From Cystobasidiopsis lactophilus (taxonomy: Eukaryota; Basidiomycota; Agaricostilbomycetes; Agaricostilbales; Chionosphaeraceae), in assembly GCA_001599975.1 (NCBI GenBank), contig BCIO01000001.1:496001-560000 (forward strand): a DNA stretch of 64,000 nt. The letters are read 5' to 3'. A program made the translations under genes and the position numbers. The first letter of the stretch is position 1. The number at the start of each line of letters is the position of its first letter. The notes beneath the pieces are model-generated. The model worked only from the letters and a program-made list of their open reading frames with translations, was not told where the DNA came from and ran no database searches. Positions 1 to 12,180 of the stretch are shown here, one piece after another.

Positions 1-624
1 GGTGAGAAGAGTCAAAAGTCGTTTGCCTTCGACTTGCTTAGGATGGCGGTTCCCTTCGGCAAATCTCTGACTTGGTTAAACACCTGTAAGATGTTCAACT
101 AAGCAGTGAGGCCGTCACCAGTAGCTGTGCGTTCAGTGGTGCCCGCGCTGAAGTGGCAAGTGAAAGTTGAGGCGTGTGCGGCCGCAATGTGCCTTTGAGC
201 GGCTTTGTGGCCTGTGAGCGTGAGCATTGCAAGGACCGGTATGCGTACAACAGTCCAAACGGCACCGGTAGTCTCAGAACCGGCGTTCAGACAACCTCGC
301 CAGCGAGCCCGAAATTTTTGGCTTCCGAATGCGACCATCTTCTTGTGCCAATTCTGTCGAGTACTTCCTTCTTGTGCATCACTACCCGTCCTGCGACATG
401 TCTACCGCCATCACCCTCTCCAACTACCCACAATTGCTGGATGTACATGTCTTGCGCGACGAGCTCGAAGCCAGCGCTCACTGGCGCCTTCTGCCCACAA
501 TGTACCTCCTACACACACCACGCTCCCCGCCTACGTAGGTTCTGGTGCTCCCAGAGAGGAATTCCACTCACACTCTGCCGCGAGCAGTGCGCCACTCTGG
601 AGGGCCCGAGAGTCCGGAGCCGCC
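1..624. other. Upstream region, no supported gene
   Basis: No convincing gene. Open frames overlap on both strands, but none shows a recognisable domain or an exon chain. The last part probably holds the promoter and 5' untranslated region of the hypothetical gene whose ATG I place at 625. Confidence 0.4.
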
Positions 625-1783
625 ATGCACACCAAGTTCGGGGACACGCTCGAGCTGCCTGGCGCTCTCTTTTTGCGCATTATGGAGGTGGTCTGGCATT
701 GGCACGAGCCAGAGAGGCGATTCGGCGAGACCGAAGCGGAGGCCAGGACTCGGTCGCTGGACCATGTCCGCCGGGCACGCTGGGGCCATGCGGTTTGGGA
801 GAGCTACCAAAATGTACGTCGGCATCTTTCCTCATCTCCCTCATTCAGAGGAGCCTCTGACCTGCATTCCCGCTCAGGCCATCCGCTCTCGCCCCCTTCC
901 TCCTCCTCACCGTCAGCTAGCAGATTCTGTGTTCTGGAATCGGGCAGGCGCATCTTTCTTGCGCATCCTCCAAGAGGACTCCAGCGCTTGGGAGGAAGCT
1001 TTCGAGGAGGCCGAGCGTCTTCTGCAGATCTTCTGCGACGTCCTGCTGGCACACGGCTTCACACGGGCTAGCCACCCGATCCTTACCAACTATCAGCCGA
1101 CTCAACCTGCTCCTCGCCCTCAACAAGCGGCCCTCCCTCCACCCCCACCAGCGGCTTCCTCGTCGGTGGTCGGCAGCAATGGCAGCCAGCAAACTCCTCA
1201 CCAACCTTTGACCCAGCCGACGGCACCAGCGCGGCCGCTTCCCCCTCTTGTCGGCGCAGCTCCGCCGCTCCCTCTTCCTACTCCTGCTCTTCCAGACTCT
1301 CATCCTTTGGATCAAGTGACGGCTGAAGAGCCAGAGGAGGCCGGCAAGAGCGACAGCAGGGAGGATCCAGCAGAGGAAGTCGGAGAACAGGAAGGCAACG
1401 TTGGCCAGCCTGCCGAAGCGACTGAAGAAGGTGTGATAGAGGAGCAAGGCAGGTTGGATAGCGTGCAAGCCGGCAAGAAGACCGACACGGCTTCCGTGGA
1501 CGAAGAAGAGCAAAACGGCTCCGATGTGGACGAAGAGGCGGAGAACGTCGAGGTCCACCTGTTGCTGGTCCGTTCTAGCTTTTTCTCCCTAGGACTAGGA
1601 CTATGTGAAAGGCTGATTGGTCAACCAGGTCCCCACCAACGCCAACGCCGTTCGGGCCAGCAAGTAACACCGTGGCTCATGAATCAGACACCGCCGCGCA
1701 TACTCCACCATGTACATAGAGGAGTGCCTGTTCCCTCCCTTTCTCATAGCAGTGCTGCTCTTGATGGGCGTCCTGCGTTTTAG
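625..1783 (+). CDS. Hypothetical protein, Pro-rich and Glu-rich
   Basis: Unknown function. I place the start at ATG 625 (MHTKFGDTLELPGALF). An intron at 814-916 (GTACGT...GTCAG) joins in phase to a second exon beginning LADSVFWNRAGASFLRIL, giving about 351 aa. The first ~110 residues look globular and helical, with many Trp and Glu. Residues from about 140 to 200 are rich in Pro, Gln and Ala, and about 210 to 280 are strongly acidic (EEPEEAGK, DEEEQNGSDVDEEAE). A hydrophobic stretch follows (LLLVRSSFFSLGLGL). The exon may end earlier at a further intron that I cannot place, so the C-terminus is uncertain. The acidic low-complexity tail suggests disorder and possibly a nuclear or chromatin role, but that is only inference. 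Confidence 0.4.
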
Positions 1784-2004
1784 ATGACCATAGAGAGTTA
1801 AAGCTCGAAAATTTAGTTCATTTCCCTTTCCTACGCCACGAGCAATGCGCCCAACTGTCACATCGAGGAACAGACGCAATCGACTCTGAACAGGACCGAA
1901 TGAGATAAGGACAAGTAAGGCTCCCCAGGAGAGCGTGCATTGCAGTGTGAGCGGAGAACGAGCTCTGGGCTAGCAGGGATGGACTCGATGGAGGAGCCCG
2001 CGGG

Positions 2005-3333
2005 CTAATGCGCCTCGGTGGGCAGGTTGGAGTAGATGGGCGTGATGATGAGCTCCTTGATCGAGTTCCCCAATGCTCTGGCCGTCTCTTCTAAGGACTC
2101 GTGCGCCTCGTCTTGGCCGGTGAGGTAAACCAAGATGTCGCCTTTGCAATAAGAAGTGTGGATTTGGAAGACGGTGGTGATGGCGGTGTGAAGGTAGGTA
2201 GCTTCTGGTTGCGGGGTATAGAGCAGGTCGACGGGGTACATGCGGCCGGGCACGTTGAAGACGGGAGCGCCATCGAAAATGTCGGAAAAGCGCTGGGCGT
2301 TCATAGTCGCTGAGGAGATTAGGAGATGAAAGTCGGGGCGGAAGCAGGCAATGTCCTTGACCAGGCCACGGGGAATGTCGGTGGAGAGGGTGCGCTCGTG
2401 AGCTTCGTCGATGATCATGCACGAGTAGGCGGCCAGGTCGGGCTCGGTGAGGAACTCGCGGAGGAGCATGCCGTCGGTCATGTAATTGATGAGCGTCTTG
2501 TTCGAGGTGCAGTCCTTGAACCGGACGGAGTAGCCGACCTCCTGGCCCAAGCGGACGCCCGTCTCTTCGGCCACGCGGGCGGCGACGGACATGGCGGCCA
2601 CACTTCGACGGCTGGGCGCACCCGACTTTCCGTCCCATTTTGGTGTCGCCAGCTTCGAGGAAAACTGGGGCAGCTAGGTGGCCTTGGCCGATCTCGCCAA
2701 TTACGCTGAGCACCTGGTCCTGGTACTCGGCCACCGCCTCCAGCAGCTGCTCCCGCCAGGCGTAGACCGGTAAAGACTTGCGGACCTGGTCGATGGGCTT
2801 GGCGGCCTGCTCGGCGGCGTCAATCTTGCGCGTTGAAGCTCCATCTCCTCGGCGGTCATGTCGGCGATGCGCGTTTCCTGGTCGAGCGCCCACCCAATCC
2901 GCGTCTCCTCGTGGGTCACGCACTCGTAGGCCGCGTTGGGGTCCACCTCTGTCCGATCCTGCGCCCCCCGTCCGCAACGAAGCGTCGTTGGCCTGCTCCT
3001 CCTCGAAAGAGTCAATGTCGGCGGCGAACTGGGACTGGTCCATGGCGGCCTTGTTGTCTTCGTAGCGCTTGTAAAGGAGGTCCTTCTTGTCGATCTTGCC
3101 CTCCCAGTGCGGTAGTTCTCCGGCATCATGTACCCGTCCCGCCCATCGTCAATCCTCGCCCGTTCCTCGGTGAGCATGAGCAGCTCTTCCTTGGACGCCA
3201 GCCCTCGCCGCTCGAGCTTTGAGAGCTGCTGGCCAGAGCAGAGGTCGGCCTCGGAGCCAGCAATCACGAGCAGTCGAGCTGATGCCGCGCGCAATTTGGT
3301 GGCGCGGACAAAGAGAGGGTCTGCCCGGGTCAA
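2005..3333 (-). pseudogene. Truncated, frameshifted Prp2/DHX16-type DEAH-box RNA helicase
   Basis: Clear remains of a spliceosomal DEAH-box ATPase of the Prp2/DHX16 group. In order on the minus strand: an N-terminal spacer (DGYMMPENY; KRYEDNKAAMDQ; SFEEEQANDASL), the segment before the helicase (KPIDQVRKSLPVYAWREQLLEAVAEYQ), then a readable core with [12 protein letters not shown], the DEAH motif in [13 protein letters not shown], motif [19 protein letters not shown] and [14 protein letters not shown]. The reading frame shifts several times in the N-terminal part. The Walker A motif is corrupted: GEIGQGH is seen where GETGSGKT is expected. The frame stops right after [10 protein letters not shown], so the second RecA domain and the HA2/OB part are absent. 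No introns are visible in ~1.3 kb. It is non-functional as a helicase, and a working copy must lie elsewhere. Confidence 0.85.
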
Positions 3334-4685
3334 CCGACTCTAATTTGCTAAATGTGCTCTCTTATGGTCTCAGAATGTCACGTAAAAGCAGTCATTGGCA
3401 GCACATTGCCTCGGTTCCACAAATGCCTGGGGCCTTTTTGCTCATGCTGCTGCTGGCTGCTGCTGCTGCTGTTGCTGTTTTCGCCACTTTTGAAACTTTT
3501 GGGGCGCTGACTCTTCCTTTCTGTTAATGCTTTTGTGATCCAAATGCGAAGCAAAAACGAAAAAGAAAATGTGACCAGTCGAAGGTAAGGAAAAGCCGGC
3601 TAGGCAAGGAAAGGACAGGTTTGAAAGAGAGTAGGACAGGTCCAGAAACCAGCTTCGCGAGGCCTCAGGGGATTTAAGGTCCGACGGCCCCAAGGCGAAC
3701 AACAGGGTTTGAAGCTGTGTCCGGATCCCGAGGCCCCTGAGGAAGTACTGCAACCGTCTGTCCCGAGTAGAGAGGTGGGCTTGCATTTGGCGCACTTCAA
3801 CCCGAAGCTCTTTCTGCTACGCTAACAATCCTCGGAAAGCGCCCTATCCAGCGTGGTGTCATTTGTGGGGGAGCGCCGTTGGCTTTGAAAACGGTGGCAA
3901 AACGGTCGCCGTTGGCTTCGACCATCGATTTGCGGAGTCTCCTGTCGGCCTGGGTTCCCAACAGGCATTCTTCACTGAACTCTTCTGTTATCTGCTTCCA
4001 AAAGGATCGGAGGATGCCCGCTCTCCGACACTCTTTGCCTGTGCCACTCAAAGTTTCGGGACGCCTGCCGGCAGGCTAGACTATGTAGCGGCGGCTGATG
4101 TAGCCTTCGGCCCTTGCTTCCTATCCCGATGTCATCCCCTTAATGTGTCATGGAGGTCCCATTTCCAGAGACTGAATGGTAGGAATGCACACCGCGGACT
4201 GATAACGGCGACGCGGTTTCGAGTGGCCTGCGGATTGTGCCGCCTGCAGCCTTACAAGATCTGCCGCAATGCCTGCGTTCTCGAATTACATTTGATATTC
4301 TCCCACGCTTTTGGCTTTAACGGAAGGGCAGGATGCGAAGGCTGTGCCGGGTGGCGGCGAATGCCTCGACTCCCTCCGTTGCCTGGTTACTCTCCGACCA
4401 CCCTGGCCAGCTCCTACTGTATCCTAAACGAAGAAGGGTGCTCGATTTGATTGCCCGGAACCTATTGTGCCCTTCCAGAAAGTCCCTTCTGGTTTCTTGA
4501 AACTTGGTCGCAAAGTGCCCGTCCTTCCATTCGTTTCCGACCGCACCCACCGCGCAGATAGACCATCGTCCAGCTCTTGCATATATTCATCGTCATTACC
4601 AGAGCTCCTTGCTATGCGTCCCGTCTGGCAGATCCTCAGACCAAAGTCCTTCGGCTCTTTCACTTGAACTACCGAATCTCGCCCC
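3334..4685. other. Intergenic stretch with a short CTG repeat
   Basis: No gene that I can support in about 1.35 kb. A short impure CTG/CAG run lies around 3445-3478. Minus-strand frames at 3442-3795 (with a Gln run) and 3797-4051 are open but show no domain, splice chain or relative. The last few hundred bases should contain the promoter of the phosphoesterase gene. Confidence 0.4.
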
Positions 4686-6108
4686 ATGAAGTACCGCTCT
4701 TGCATCATCGTTCTCAGCGTGGTTAATGTTCTTGCTCGGGTTTTACCTCGAGACGCCCTCAATGGTGTCGGCGTCGGCCCGAAGAAGCTCACGTTCTCCT
4801 CCTCCGGCTCTTTCAAGGTGACCGGAATACATCTTCAGCTCATTGAATTGACTCTTACAAGCTTATTGTAGATACTGGTCCTCAGTGATATGCATTTCGG
4901 AGAAGGGCAGTGGGCTGCCGGCAACGACCCGTTGACGCAAGCGGCGCACCGCAACATTTTGGAACACGAAAACCCTGACTATGTGGTCTTGTAGGCCGAT
5001 CTCCACCTTCAATAGCTCTGAAAAGTGGCTGAAGCAAGCAACCAGCAATGGCGACTTGGTCACTGGCGAGAACTTGCAGCCCAACACGTATGGCCAGTTC
5101 TTGGACGAATGCTTCGCTCCGACTGTCGCCAAGAACATCCCGTTCTCCAGCACCTATGGCAATCACGACAATGCAGTGAACGTCAACCACGACATGATCT
5201 TCAAATGGGAAACGTCCAAGAACCCCAAGCTGTCCTTCACCCGCTCCGATGTTGGTCCAAAACCCTACGGCGGAGTCAACTACTGGGTCCCGGTCTACAA
5301 CAAAGACAGCGATAAAACTCCGGCACTCATCATGTGGTTCCTCGACTCGCGCTCTTATGTTGCTGGCGACGGCACCAATCCAGGTTCTACGCCTTCCGAT
5401 GCCGCCTTTTACCGAGTCGACGAGAACACGGTCCCATCTTATATCACGTCCCAAAGTAACTTGATGAAGTCAACTTGGGGCAGCGTCCCGCCTTCGATCC
5501 ATTTCGTCCACATCCCGTTCTCCAGGAGCAAGTCTCTCACGTCTTTGAACGGGGACGGGGAGCACACCGATGACGCGGGAATGTCAACTCAGACCAGTCC
5601 AGAAGATGACATTACCTTTAAAGCGATAGCTGCGCTTGGCAATGTTCTGGCCATCACCAGCGGCCATGGTGGGTTGTTTCGAGCTTGTCTATTACCTGAT
5701 CATCTTATCTTTGACCTGCCTCCCAGACCATCTAGATGTGAGTAGTCTCCTGCTTGTTCCCGCTTTGAGATTGTCAACGGACTCCGATGTCTCCAGAGCT
5801 GGTGTGCACGCTCTTCCGACTCACTCGCCATTCCGCTGTGCTTCGACGGTCACTCAGGTCATGGTGGCTATCCCAGTGGTGATACTAGTCCTCGCTCTGG
5901 TCGCGTGTTCAGCTTCACGATCGACGACCTCAAGAGCTCACCGCTTTCGGTGAACACCTACAATTCTTGTGGGTTTCGGCCTTCTTCACCGACGTGGCCT
6001 CGCCTGACCCTTTTTCTCACAGTCGAGGACAGCTCGACTAAGAATGCTGTGACTCTGAATAAGGACTTCATGCCCGCCACCGAGCCTCGCCTTCGCCAAG
6101 CGTCTTGA
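4686..6108 (+). CDS. Secreted calcineurin-like metallophosphoesterase
   Basis: Predicted secreted metal-dependent phosphoesterase of the purple-acid-phosphatase-like/Dcr2 type. Six exons join in frame: 4686-4817, 4872-4990, 5046-5668, 5727-5737 (11 nt), 5797-5968 and 6023-6108, giving about 380 aa. A signal peptide opens the protein (MKYRSCIIVLSVVNVLARV). Metal-site motifs appear in order: SDMHFGEG, NGDLVTGEN, YGNHDN, VHIPF, SGHDH (completed across two introns) and the family block LCFDGHSGHGGY with RVFSF. All five introns are GT-AG and 54-59 nt long. The substrate is unknown; a secreted scavenging phosphatase or phosphodiesterase is likely. The restored GHDH motif makes the exon model secure, although the last splice site could shift by a few bases. 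Confidence 0.9.
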
Positions 6109-6334
6109 GTCTCTTGAGCAAAGGGAGCCTTGCCTGACATGTTTTGAATCGCGACCTTGTACTACCTCTTTTCCTTATCTTGTTGTAACACGCTGGCTCC
6201 ATGGTATCTAAGTTCGACGCCACCGACCATAAACTGCGCGCGGGCTTTGGGAGAAGTCACTCAGGCCGCTTGCCCCAGCTCTCCCAAGTCCAGTTCGCCT
6301 TGCACCAGCAAAGTCGCCCACAAGAGGACTAAAG

Positions 6335-7227
6335 ATGCCAGTGAGTCCTTGCGCTGCCCACGGGAAGGGCCGCGGGCTGATTTGCGGCCAACCAGCCGGC
6401 CAAACTGCAAGACGCCGGAGATCTTGAACATTGTTTTTCGCTACTGTGTTGGCTCAGAAGAACTTCATTTGTTCGTTTGGGTGCACAGGGGCATTGTTCA
6501 ATGGGGCGCCAGACCGGTCGAGAGGGCGTGGCACTTGGGTTGGGTCAGCCCGCTTGTCGAGCCAATCTCCGGGGGCGCGCTTTTGTCGCTGGTGCGATGC
6601 ACTCGCCTCTGCCGCAGCATGATGGATTCTATCTACCGAGCGCTCTTTCGCAGGCTCCATCTGGCGAGCGGGGCCGGGCCAGGGCAGACCATCCGCTTCC
6701 TCAAAGACCAGGCTATCGAATTCTTCGAGCGATTGTCCCCCGTCATGGCCCGGATTCATCTCTCCTTCTCTACCGGATCTCCTCCTGCTGCCCACGAATC
6801 GATCTGTACATTGGCATGGTCTATCGAGAGGGGTTGCCGCCAACGTGGACGCAGCCTCAACCTGCGTGCTTCCTTTCACGCCTACTCCGCCCCACCCGGC
6901 GACGGACAAGCTATATCCGCCTGGGACGACGACGACGACGACCTCCCAGATGACGTTCCATTCAAAATTTTCAACGACGTGAACTCGCCAGAAGAGGCTT
7001 TCACCCTGCTGCCGTGGCAACATCTGACTGCGCTCTATTGGCCAGACACTCCACTTCCGCCCTTTCTGCATCGAAAATTGTGCTCGAACATTACACCCTA
7101 CGCGCCAAAATTGGATCACTTGCATGGACAACTGGCTTGTTTGCGCCTTCTTTGTCCAATCCAGCGTGCTCGTCAAACTCGTCTAGGGACTCGAGCTAAG
7201 AGGAACGGGACGGATGTCAAACTCTGA
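6335..7227 (+). CDS. Truncated F-box-like protein, paralogue of the gene at 10618
   Basis: Short relative of the 500-aa protein encoded at 10618-12180. I place the start at ATG 6335 with a two-codon first exon (Met-Pro), an intron at 6341-6411, and exon 2 beginning TPEILNIVFRYCVGSEELHLFVWVHRG. This matches LPREVLTEIFSLCAGVEEMH in the paralogue. Both share the same small first exon. Similarity runs through the middle (LLPWQHLTALYW versus KLPWEKMTGLRW; LDHLHGQL versus LSKMHGDL). The frame then ends after ~272 aa, so about the last 230 residues are missing. An Asp run (GAC repeat) lies near 6926. The end of this frame overlaps the convergent monooxygenase coding end by 45 nt. It is probably a decaying copy. 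Confidence 0.6.
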
Positions 7228-9903
7228 CAGAACAGGGTGGTCTAGCTTCTCGTAGAGCTCGTAAGTTCTGAAGACCCGGTCATGAGACTTTGCCACCAGC
7301 CACCAGCAGAAAAAGAGGCTGCTCACGTGAAAGGAGCATTGACCGCGCTGCGACCTTGAGCGTTCTGGTAATAAGTGACGCCTGTGAAGCGAGTTCAGTG
7401 TCCAAGCCACAGCCAATCACCGGAAGAACGAACCGGACTCAAGCGACCACAGCAGTCTCTTGGCGTTGGCATCGACAACCTCTTGATGCTTGTCATAAAT
7501 CTCTTGCCTGATTTCGACGCTTCCAAGGTCGTTCTCGATCAAGTGAATGAGGAGCAATTCCGTCCAGCGGCCCCAAACCTCGCCCCAGCCTGCGGCCATC
7601 GAACTCAGGACGATGCGTCGAATCGATGTAGCGAACACTCACTGTAGTAGCCGCCAGCCCGAGGTTGATGATTGGGCCCATAGAAGGAGCTGTAAGGCAC
7701 AATCAGTGCTGTCCCAGAGCACAGACGAAGGCGGCCGACCCACAAGAAATTAGGGAAACCGGGGTTGACCATGCCGAGGTAGCTTCTGGCACCGTCCTTT
7801 GCCCACTCCTTTTCAAATGTGCGACCGTCACGTCCGATGTACTTGGTCGGAAAAAAGTACTTGGTAACTTGGAAGCCGCATGCCAAGATGATCAGGTCGA
7901 ACTCGCGCTCCTTGCCGTCCTTTGTCAGGATGCCCTTCTCCGTAAAGCGTTCAATTGGAGTGTCGACAAGCTCGTTCCGAGGATCGTTAAGCATGTCAAA
8001 GAATCCCTAGCGCATCAGGGTGAGTTCAAAGGATGGTCCGGCAGAGATTACGGTGGCTAGAAAAAAACGCACATTGTCGACGACAAGACGCTTAGCGTAA
8101 GGAGGCGCCGTGGGGACCACTTTCTTGAAGAGCTCGGGATTGTGGCCGACCTTGGAGCGGATGTATTCGGTGATGAGTTTCCGGCTGGCGTCGTTGCGCG
8201 CATTGTAGAGGCCACCGTTCTTGATCCATTCGTCATCTCGTTCTTGAAGCCACTGGGTTTGCTGTGAAGTGTAATGCACCGCGTAGCAGAACCAGTTCCA
8301 ATAAAACGGCAATTCCTTGAACAACAGCCGCGAGACCTCGGTATGCTTCTCCTTGTAGTTGGGAATAGCTTGGACCCAATGTGGAGTGCGTTGAAAAACG
8401 GTCACGCTGGCCGCGGTTTCGGCGACCTTGGGAGTAAGTTGTGTCCCTATGCCCCGATCAGCCTTGTCAACGCGGACGGGAAAACAGCCCACCTGTGCTG
8501 CCGTTACCTATGCAGGCCACTCGCTTGCCATCATAGCAGACACTATGATCCCAAGCGGTCGAATGGAAGCTGGGCCCTTTGTAATGTTCGCGGCCGGGAA
8601 ATGCTGGTTCATTCGGGCTGGCATCGGCGTCAGCTCGGCCGTCTCGATGGGTAGAATAGAGGATCCCTCACGTAGCAAAGAGACCAGTGCAGCTGATGAT
8701 GGCGTTGGCCTTGATTGAGCTGCTGGAGCCATCCTTGTGCCTGGAGGTGATCTCCCACTTGGCCTCTGCTTCAATCCAGCGCGCTTGGGTGACCTCGCGC
8801 TCGAAGAGGAATCGGTCGTTGGCAACATGGTACTTTTTGAGGATGTATTGGAGGTAGTTGCGGGACTGCAACGTTAAGTTGAACGATGGCATGCGTTCAA
8901 AACGGAAGAATTGGCGCTCACTTCTTGGGAAGATGGAAAGTATTCCGTCCAAGCTGCAAACCCAACTGGCTGTCAGTTATTCTTCAGTCCCTTTTATGAA
9001 GCTAGCATACGATAGTTTTTCTGCGGGAAGATGCTAGTTTAGGTATCCGCGGCAAGCTTGGCGAGTTTGGCGCACCTCGAATTTGTATTGGAACAAGTAG
9101 GCCGGAGTGTCCACACGGCAATCTGGGTAAGTGTTCCAGAGCTGGTAATTGGAGACAAGATCAGACAAAGTCCGGTCGTCGGAAGAGGAAGCACGGAAAC
9201 TCACCCATGTTCCGCCTGGTTCGGCCTGGCGATCGATGACAACATAAGGGATGCCGAGGTGCTCCAGCTGCACAGCAGCGGATACGCCTCCAATCCCGGC
9301 TCCAATGATGGCCACTTTCCACTTTGCAAGCTTCTCGGCGCTGGGTCGTTGCCCGTTCGTCCACCGAGCCTCGCGAGGGTACTGCTCAAACGCAAGCTCG
9401 TCGTAGTCGTACTCTATGCGAAGACGAATGAGGCTTAGGATCAAGACGGATGGCCGAAATCAGGTCTCAGCTCACGAAAGGAGAAGTCTGGGGTCGGATC
9501 GTCCTTCGACCGGTACTCGTCCATGAGCTTGCGAGTATCTTCTTTGGAAGGAAAAGCGGGCATTGGCTCGCTCAAAGGGCGCTTCGACAGATACTCGTAG
9601 GCGAGCTCCTTGAGCCGCGGAACGTGCTCCGGGTCCACCACGAAGATGGCCTGAACATCGCGGTCAGTCTCTTCGCTAATCTGGTGCTCTCCATACTTTC
9701 CTGAGCGCCACCGCGAATGAACTCCTTGTGAACGGTCATATCCAAAAGCTCGGGGTTGCTGGTGCACTGCATGTCGCGATCGGCTTGGTGTTAGACCAAA
9801 AGGCAGAAGCCGATGAGGGACAACCCGCCTGGTATAGAGCAAGTCGCACGGCATTGAGGTTGGACTTTTCGATAGCCTCTTTCAAGGTCTCCTCGCGCGA
9901 CAT
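7183..9903 (-). CDS. Flavin monooxygenase of the Baeyer-Villiger type
   Basis: Predicted FAD- and NADPH-dependent class B monooxygenase that would insert oxygen next to a ketone or oxidise a similar substrate. The start is ATG 9903 (MSREETLKEAIEKSNLNAVR). Exons give, in order, a fungal N-terminal extension, the FAD Rossmann motif IIGAGIGG, ARWTNGQRP, the fingerprint-like YKGPSFHSTAWDHS, a second nucleotide-binding motif IGNGSTG, QRTPHWVQAIPNY, LILACGFQVTKYF, and a C-terminal VTYYQNAQGRSAVNAPFT. The last two introns start GTTCGT and GTGAGC. The stop is at 7183. There are at least eight exons, and I did not fix every boundary. Length and motif order fit fungal cyclohexanone-monooxygenase relatives. 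It converges on, and slightly overlaps, the truncated F-box gene. Confidence 0.85.
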
Positions 9904-10617
9904 TGGGCCATGGTCAACAACGGGACTGGCGGTGCGGGACAGGCGTTGTGGTCAGTCCAGACTCGAAGACAAGGCGGCAAGAGATCGGTCCTCACGGAAG
10001 GTCCAAAGATATAGAGTCACCAGCTGTTGCCATATTGCGCAGGTCCTCGTTCGTCAAGAAGCATCAAGCCGGCAAGACTGTGTTCGGCAAGGCTTCTTGC
10101 TGCCTTCTGACTGCTTCTGCCGTCGGCCGCTGTGTGCTGAACTACATCGATGCATGGCATTCTCCTCGCATTCACAGAAGCGACAACCGCGCCTTCACTG
10201 CAGGACGCCAGATAGCTAGCCGGTCGCAGCAAAAGGACACCAAGCCTGGTTGCAGGAGCCTCGGACGAAAAAATGCCATGAACCTTTCCGAATGACCACC
10301 TGCCAGCCCACTGAAGAGATCCTGGGAGCCAGACACAACCGGACGAAGCACGACAAGATGTGAAAGGAGGACGGAGACTTTCGAGTTTCGGGTTTTTTGG
10401 TGGCAAGCTTGAAGAACTGGAGTCTGGCATAGCGCAGGGAGTACATAGGAAAGTTTAACGTGTGCAATGGAGACTTCTCCCATTCGACTAGGACGCCACA
10501 AGTCTAAGCGACATGCCGAGTCGTCGACCCTCGTCGAAGACATTCAATTTTGATCCCGGACGTCGAATCAGCGGCGCTCTGACACTCTCGGTTCCCTTGC
10601 GTCGCTTTGATACTTCA
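9904..10617. promoter_or_regulatory. Divergent intergenic region between monooxygenase and F-box gene
   Basis: About 710 bp lie between two diverging start codons, so both promoters should be here. Open frames cover it on both strands, but I see no domain or exon chain. No clear TATA box was found. Confidence 0.4.
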
Positions 10618-12180
10618 ATGACGGTAAGCCAGAGTTGTTCATTCTCACAGCCCGGTGTCTAAAGCGTGACGGCTGAGCGACAGGCCACTGTGAAGTTCGA
10701 AACGCTTCCTCGCGAAGTGTTGACTGAGATTTTTAGCTTGTGCGCCGGCGTGGAGGAGATGCATTTCTTCGTGTGGGAGGACCAAGGCAAACTTCGATGG
10801 AGCGCTCAACAGATGCAACAACCCACGCTCAGGACGGTCCCCAAGTTGAATGTCGGCACCTCTTGCGCCCTGCTGGACATGCTTCTGCTGTGCCGCCTCA
10901 ACAGCAACCTTCATGGGCCAATATACGAAGCCGTTTTTCAGAACATCCAGGTCAAGACCTGTCTAGGCCGCTACCCGACCAGCATCTTGATCAAGTCAGC
11001 GGCGTCTTTCTGGGCTAGAGTCAAACCAGTTGTGCGTCGAGCACATGCAACCTTCCACGCGGGTGCGCACGAAAAAGCAATCCGACGCCTCAGCAGCTTG
11101 CTGGCCTCCATCAACCACACTCGCCAAAGCAGTGGTGGCCATTTCTCTCTCGAAGTCGCCTTCGAGCCTTCGCCGAGACCGAATGCGATCCCAGGCCTTA
11201 AAGACCCTCGATATGATGAACTTGCAGACGAAGGAAGCGGCACCGAGCTTCACGCAACGGCTACGAACAGCAAGAGATCTTTTTTTGAAAAGCTTCCATG
11301 GGAGAAGATGACGGGTCTGCGTTGGAACAACAGTCGCCTGCTGCCTTTCTTGGAGAACTTTCTATGCACGAGGCTTGACATGTATCCGGCCCTATCCAAG
11401 ATGCACGGCGACCTCTCTTCGAGGATCCTCTTGGCCATCTCGCCCGAACCCAGCATTCCTGTGACTTGGACCAATGACGCACTAGCCATGCTTCGAAAGC
11501 GCGAAGACCGGTGGTATCTGGTTGATCTGAGCAGCACTTCCGAACAGGCCAAGCGTCTTGTTCGCCACCTGCCGGTCCATCCCGAAGGCATGGTTCTGAA
11601 GCTCACGGTCACCCAAGCGGACGCGTCCTTTCCCCAAGAGCTATGGCCCAATGCGAGCCTTTTCATTGACGATTTTCGGCGCCTTGACGACGAGGATGTT
11701 ATGTTTTGGTCCGCACTGAACGCTTGGAGCATCCGCGATTTGAAGTGGACCCACCAGCACCATCGTCCTTCTCGCTTGGCATCTACCGATTTCAGCTGCT
11801 TCTTGCGACACCTCCCCTTCACCCTCGAGATGCTGGATGTTGACGTCGGATACGACCTGAACCACGTTTTCAGCTACTTGCAGCAACTGAGGACACACCT
11901 GGCTAGCACTGCGCACCAACTCATCATCATCCGGCTCCATTTCCTGTTCAACCGCACCTCTTCGAAGGTAACTTCCGACAGAGTTAACCAAATCAAGCAG
12001 CTTTGCACGGATACGCCCGGTCTCGAATGCGAGGCGGACGTGGCGGGCTCTGGCGACGGTGCTGGGCCGATCTACTCAAGCATCTGGATTGTGGGTCGCA
12101 GTCTCCGCCTGCGATTTCTCTTCTCTTTCTCAGCGATTGTTCGGCAGCATCCAATGGGCGACAATGCGCCTGCTGCTTGA
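10618..12180 (+). CDS. F-box-like protein, full-length member
   Basis: Predicted substrate adaptor with an N-terminal F-box (KFETLPREVLTEIFSLCAGVEEMH). The start is ATG 10618 in a two-codon exon (Met-Thr), followed by an intron at 10624-10683 (GTAAGC...GACAG) and one long exon, giving about 500 aa. The body has repeating Leu-rich segments (ALLDMLLLCRLNSNLHG, FLENFLCTRLDMYPALSKMHGDL, FLRHLPFTLEMLDVDVGYDL), consistent with degenerate leucine-rich repeats. No motif beyond the F-box is recognisable. F-box proteins normally recruit targets to SCF ubiquitin ligases through Skp1, but the partner and target here are unknown. The truncated gene at 6335 is its paralogue. Confidence 0.75.

Noticed and set aside
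205-1071. 288-codon plus-strand frame starting before the hypothetical gene
   Set aside because: Only its middle (from the ATG at 625 to 813) fits an exon. The rest is better explained by an intron and another frame.
3445-3478. CTG/CAG run that could encode poly-Gln
   Set aside because: The surrounding frame has no domain or splice support, so it is treated as a simple repeat.
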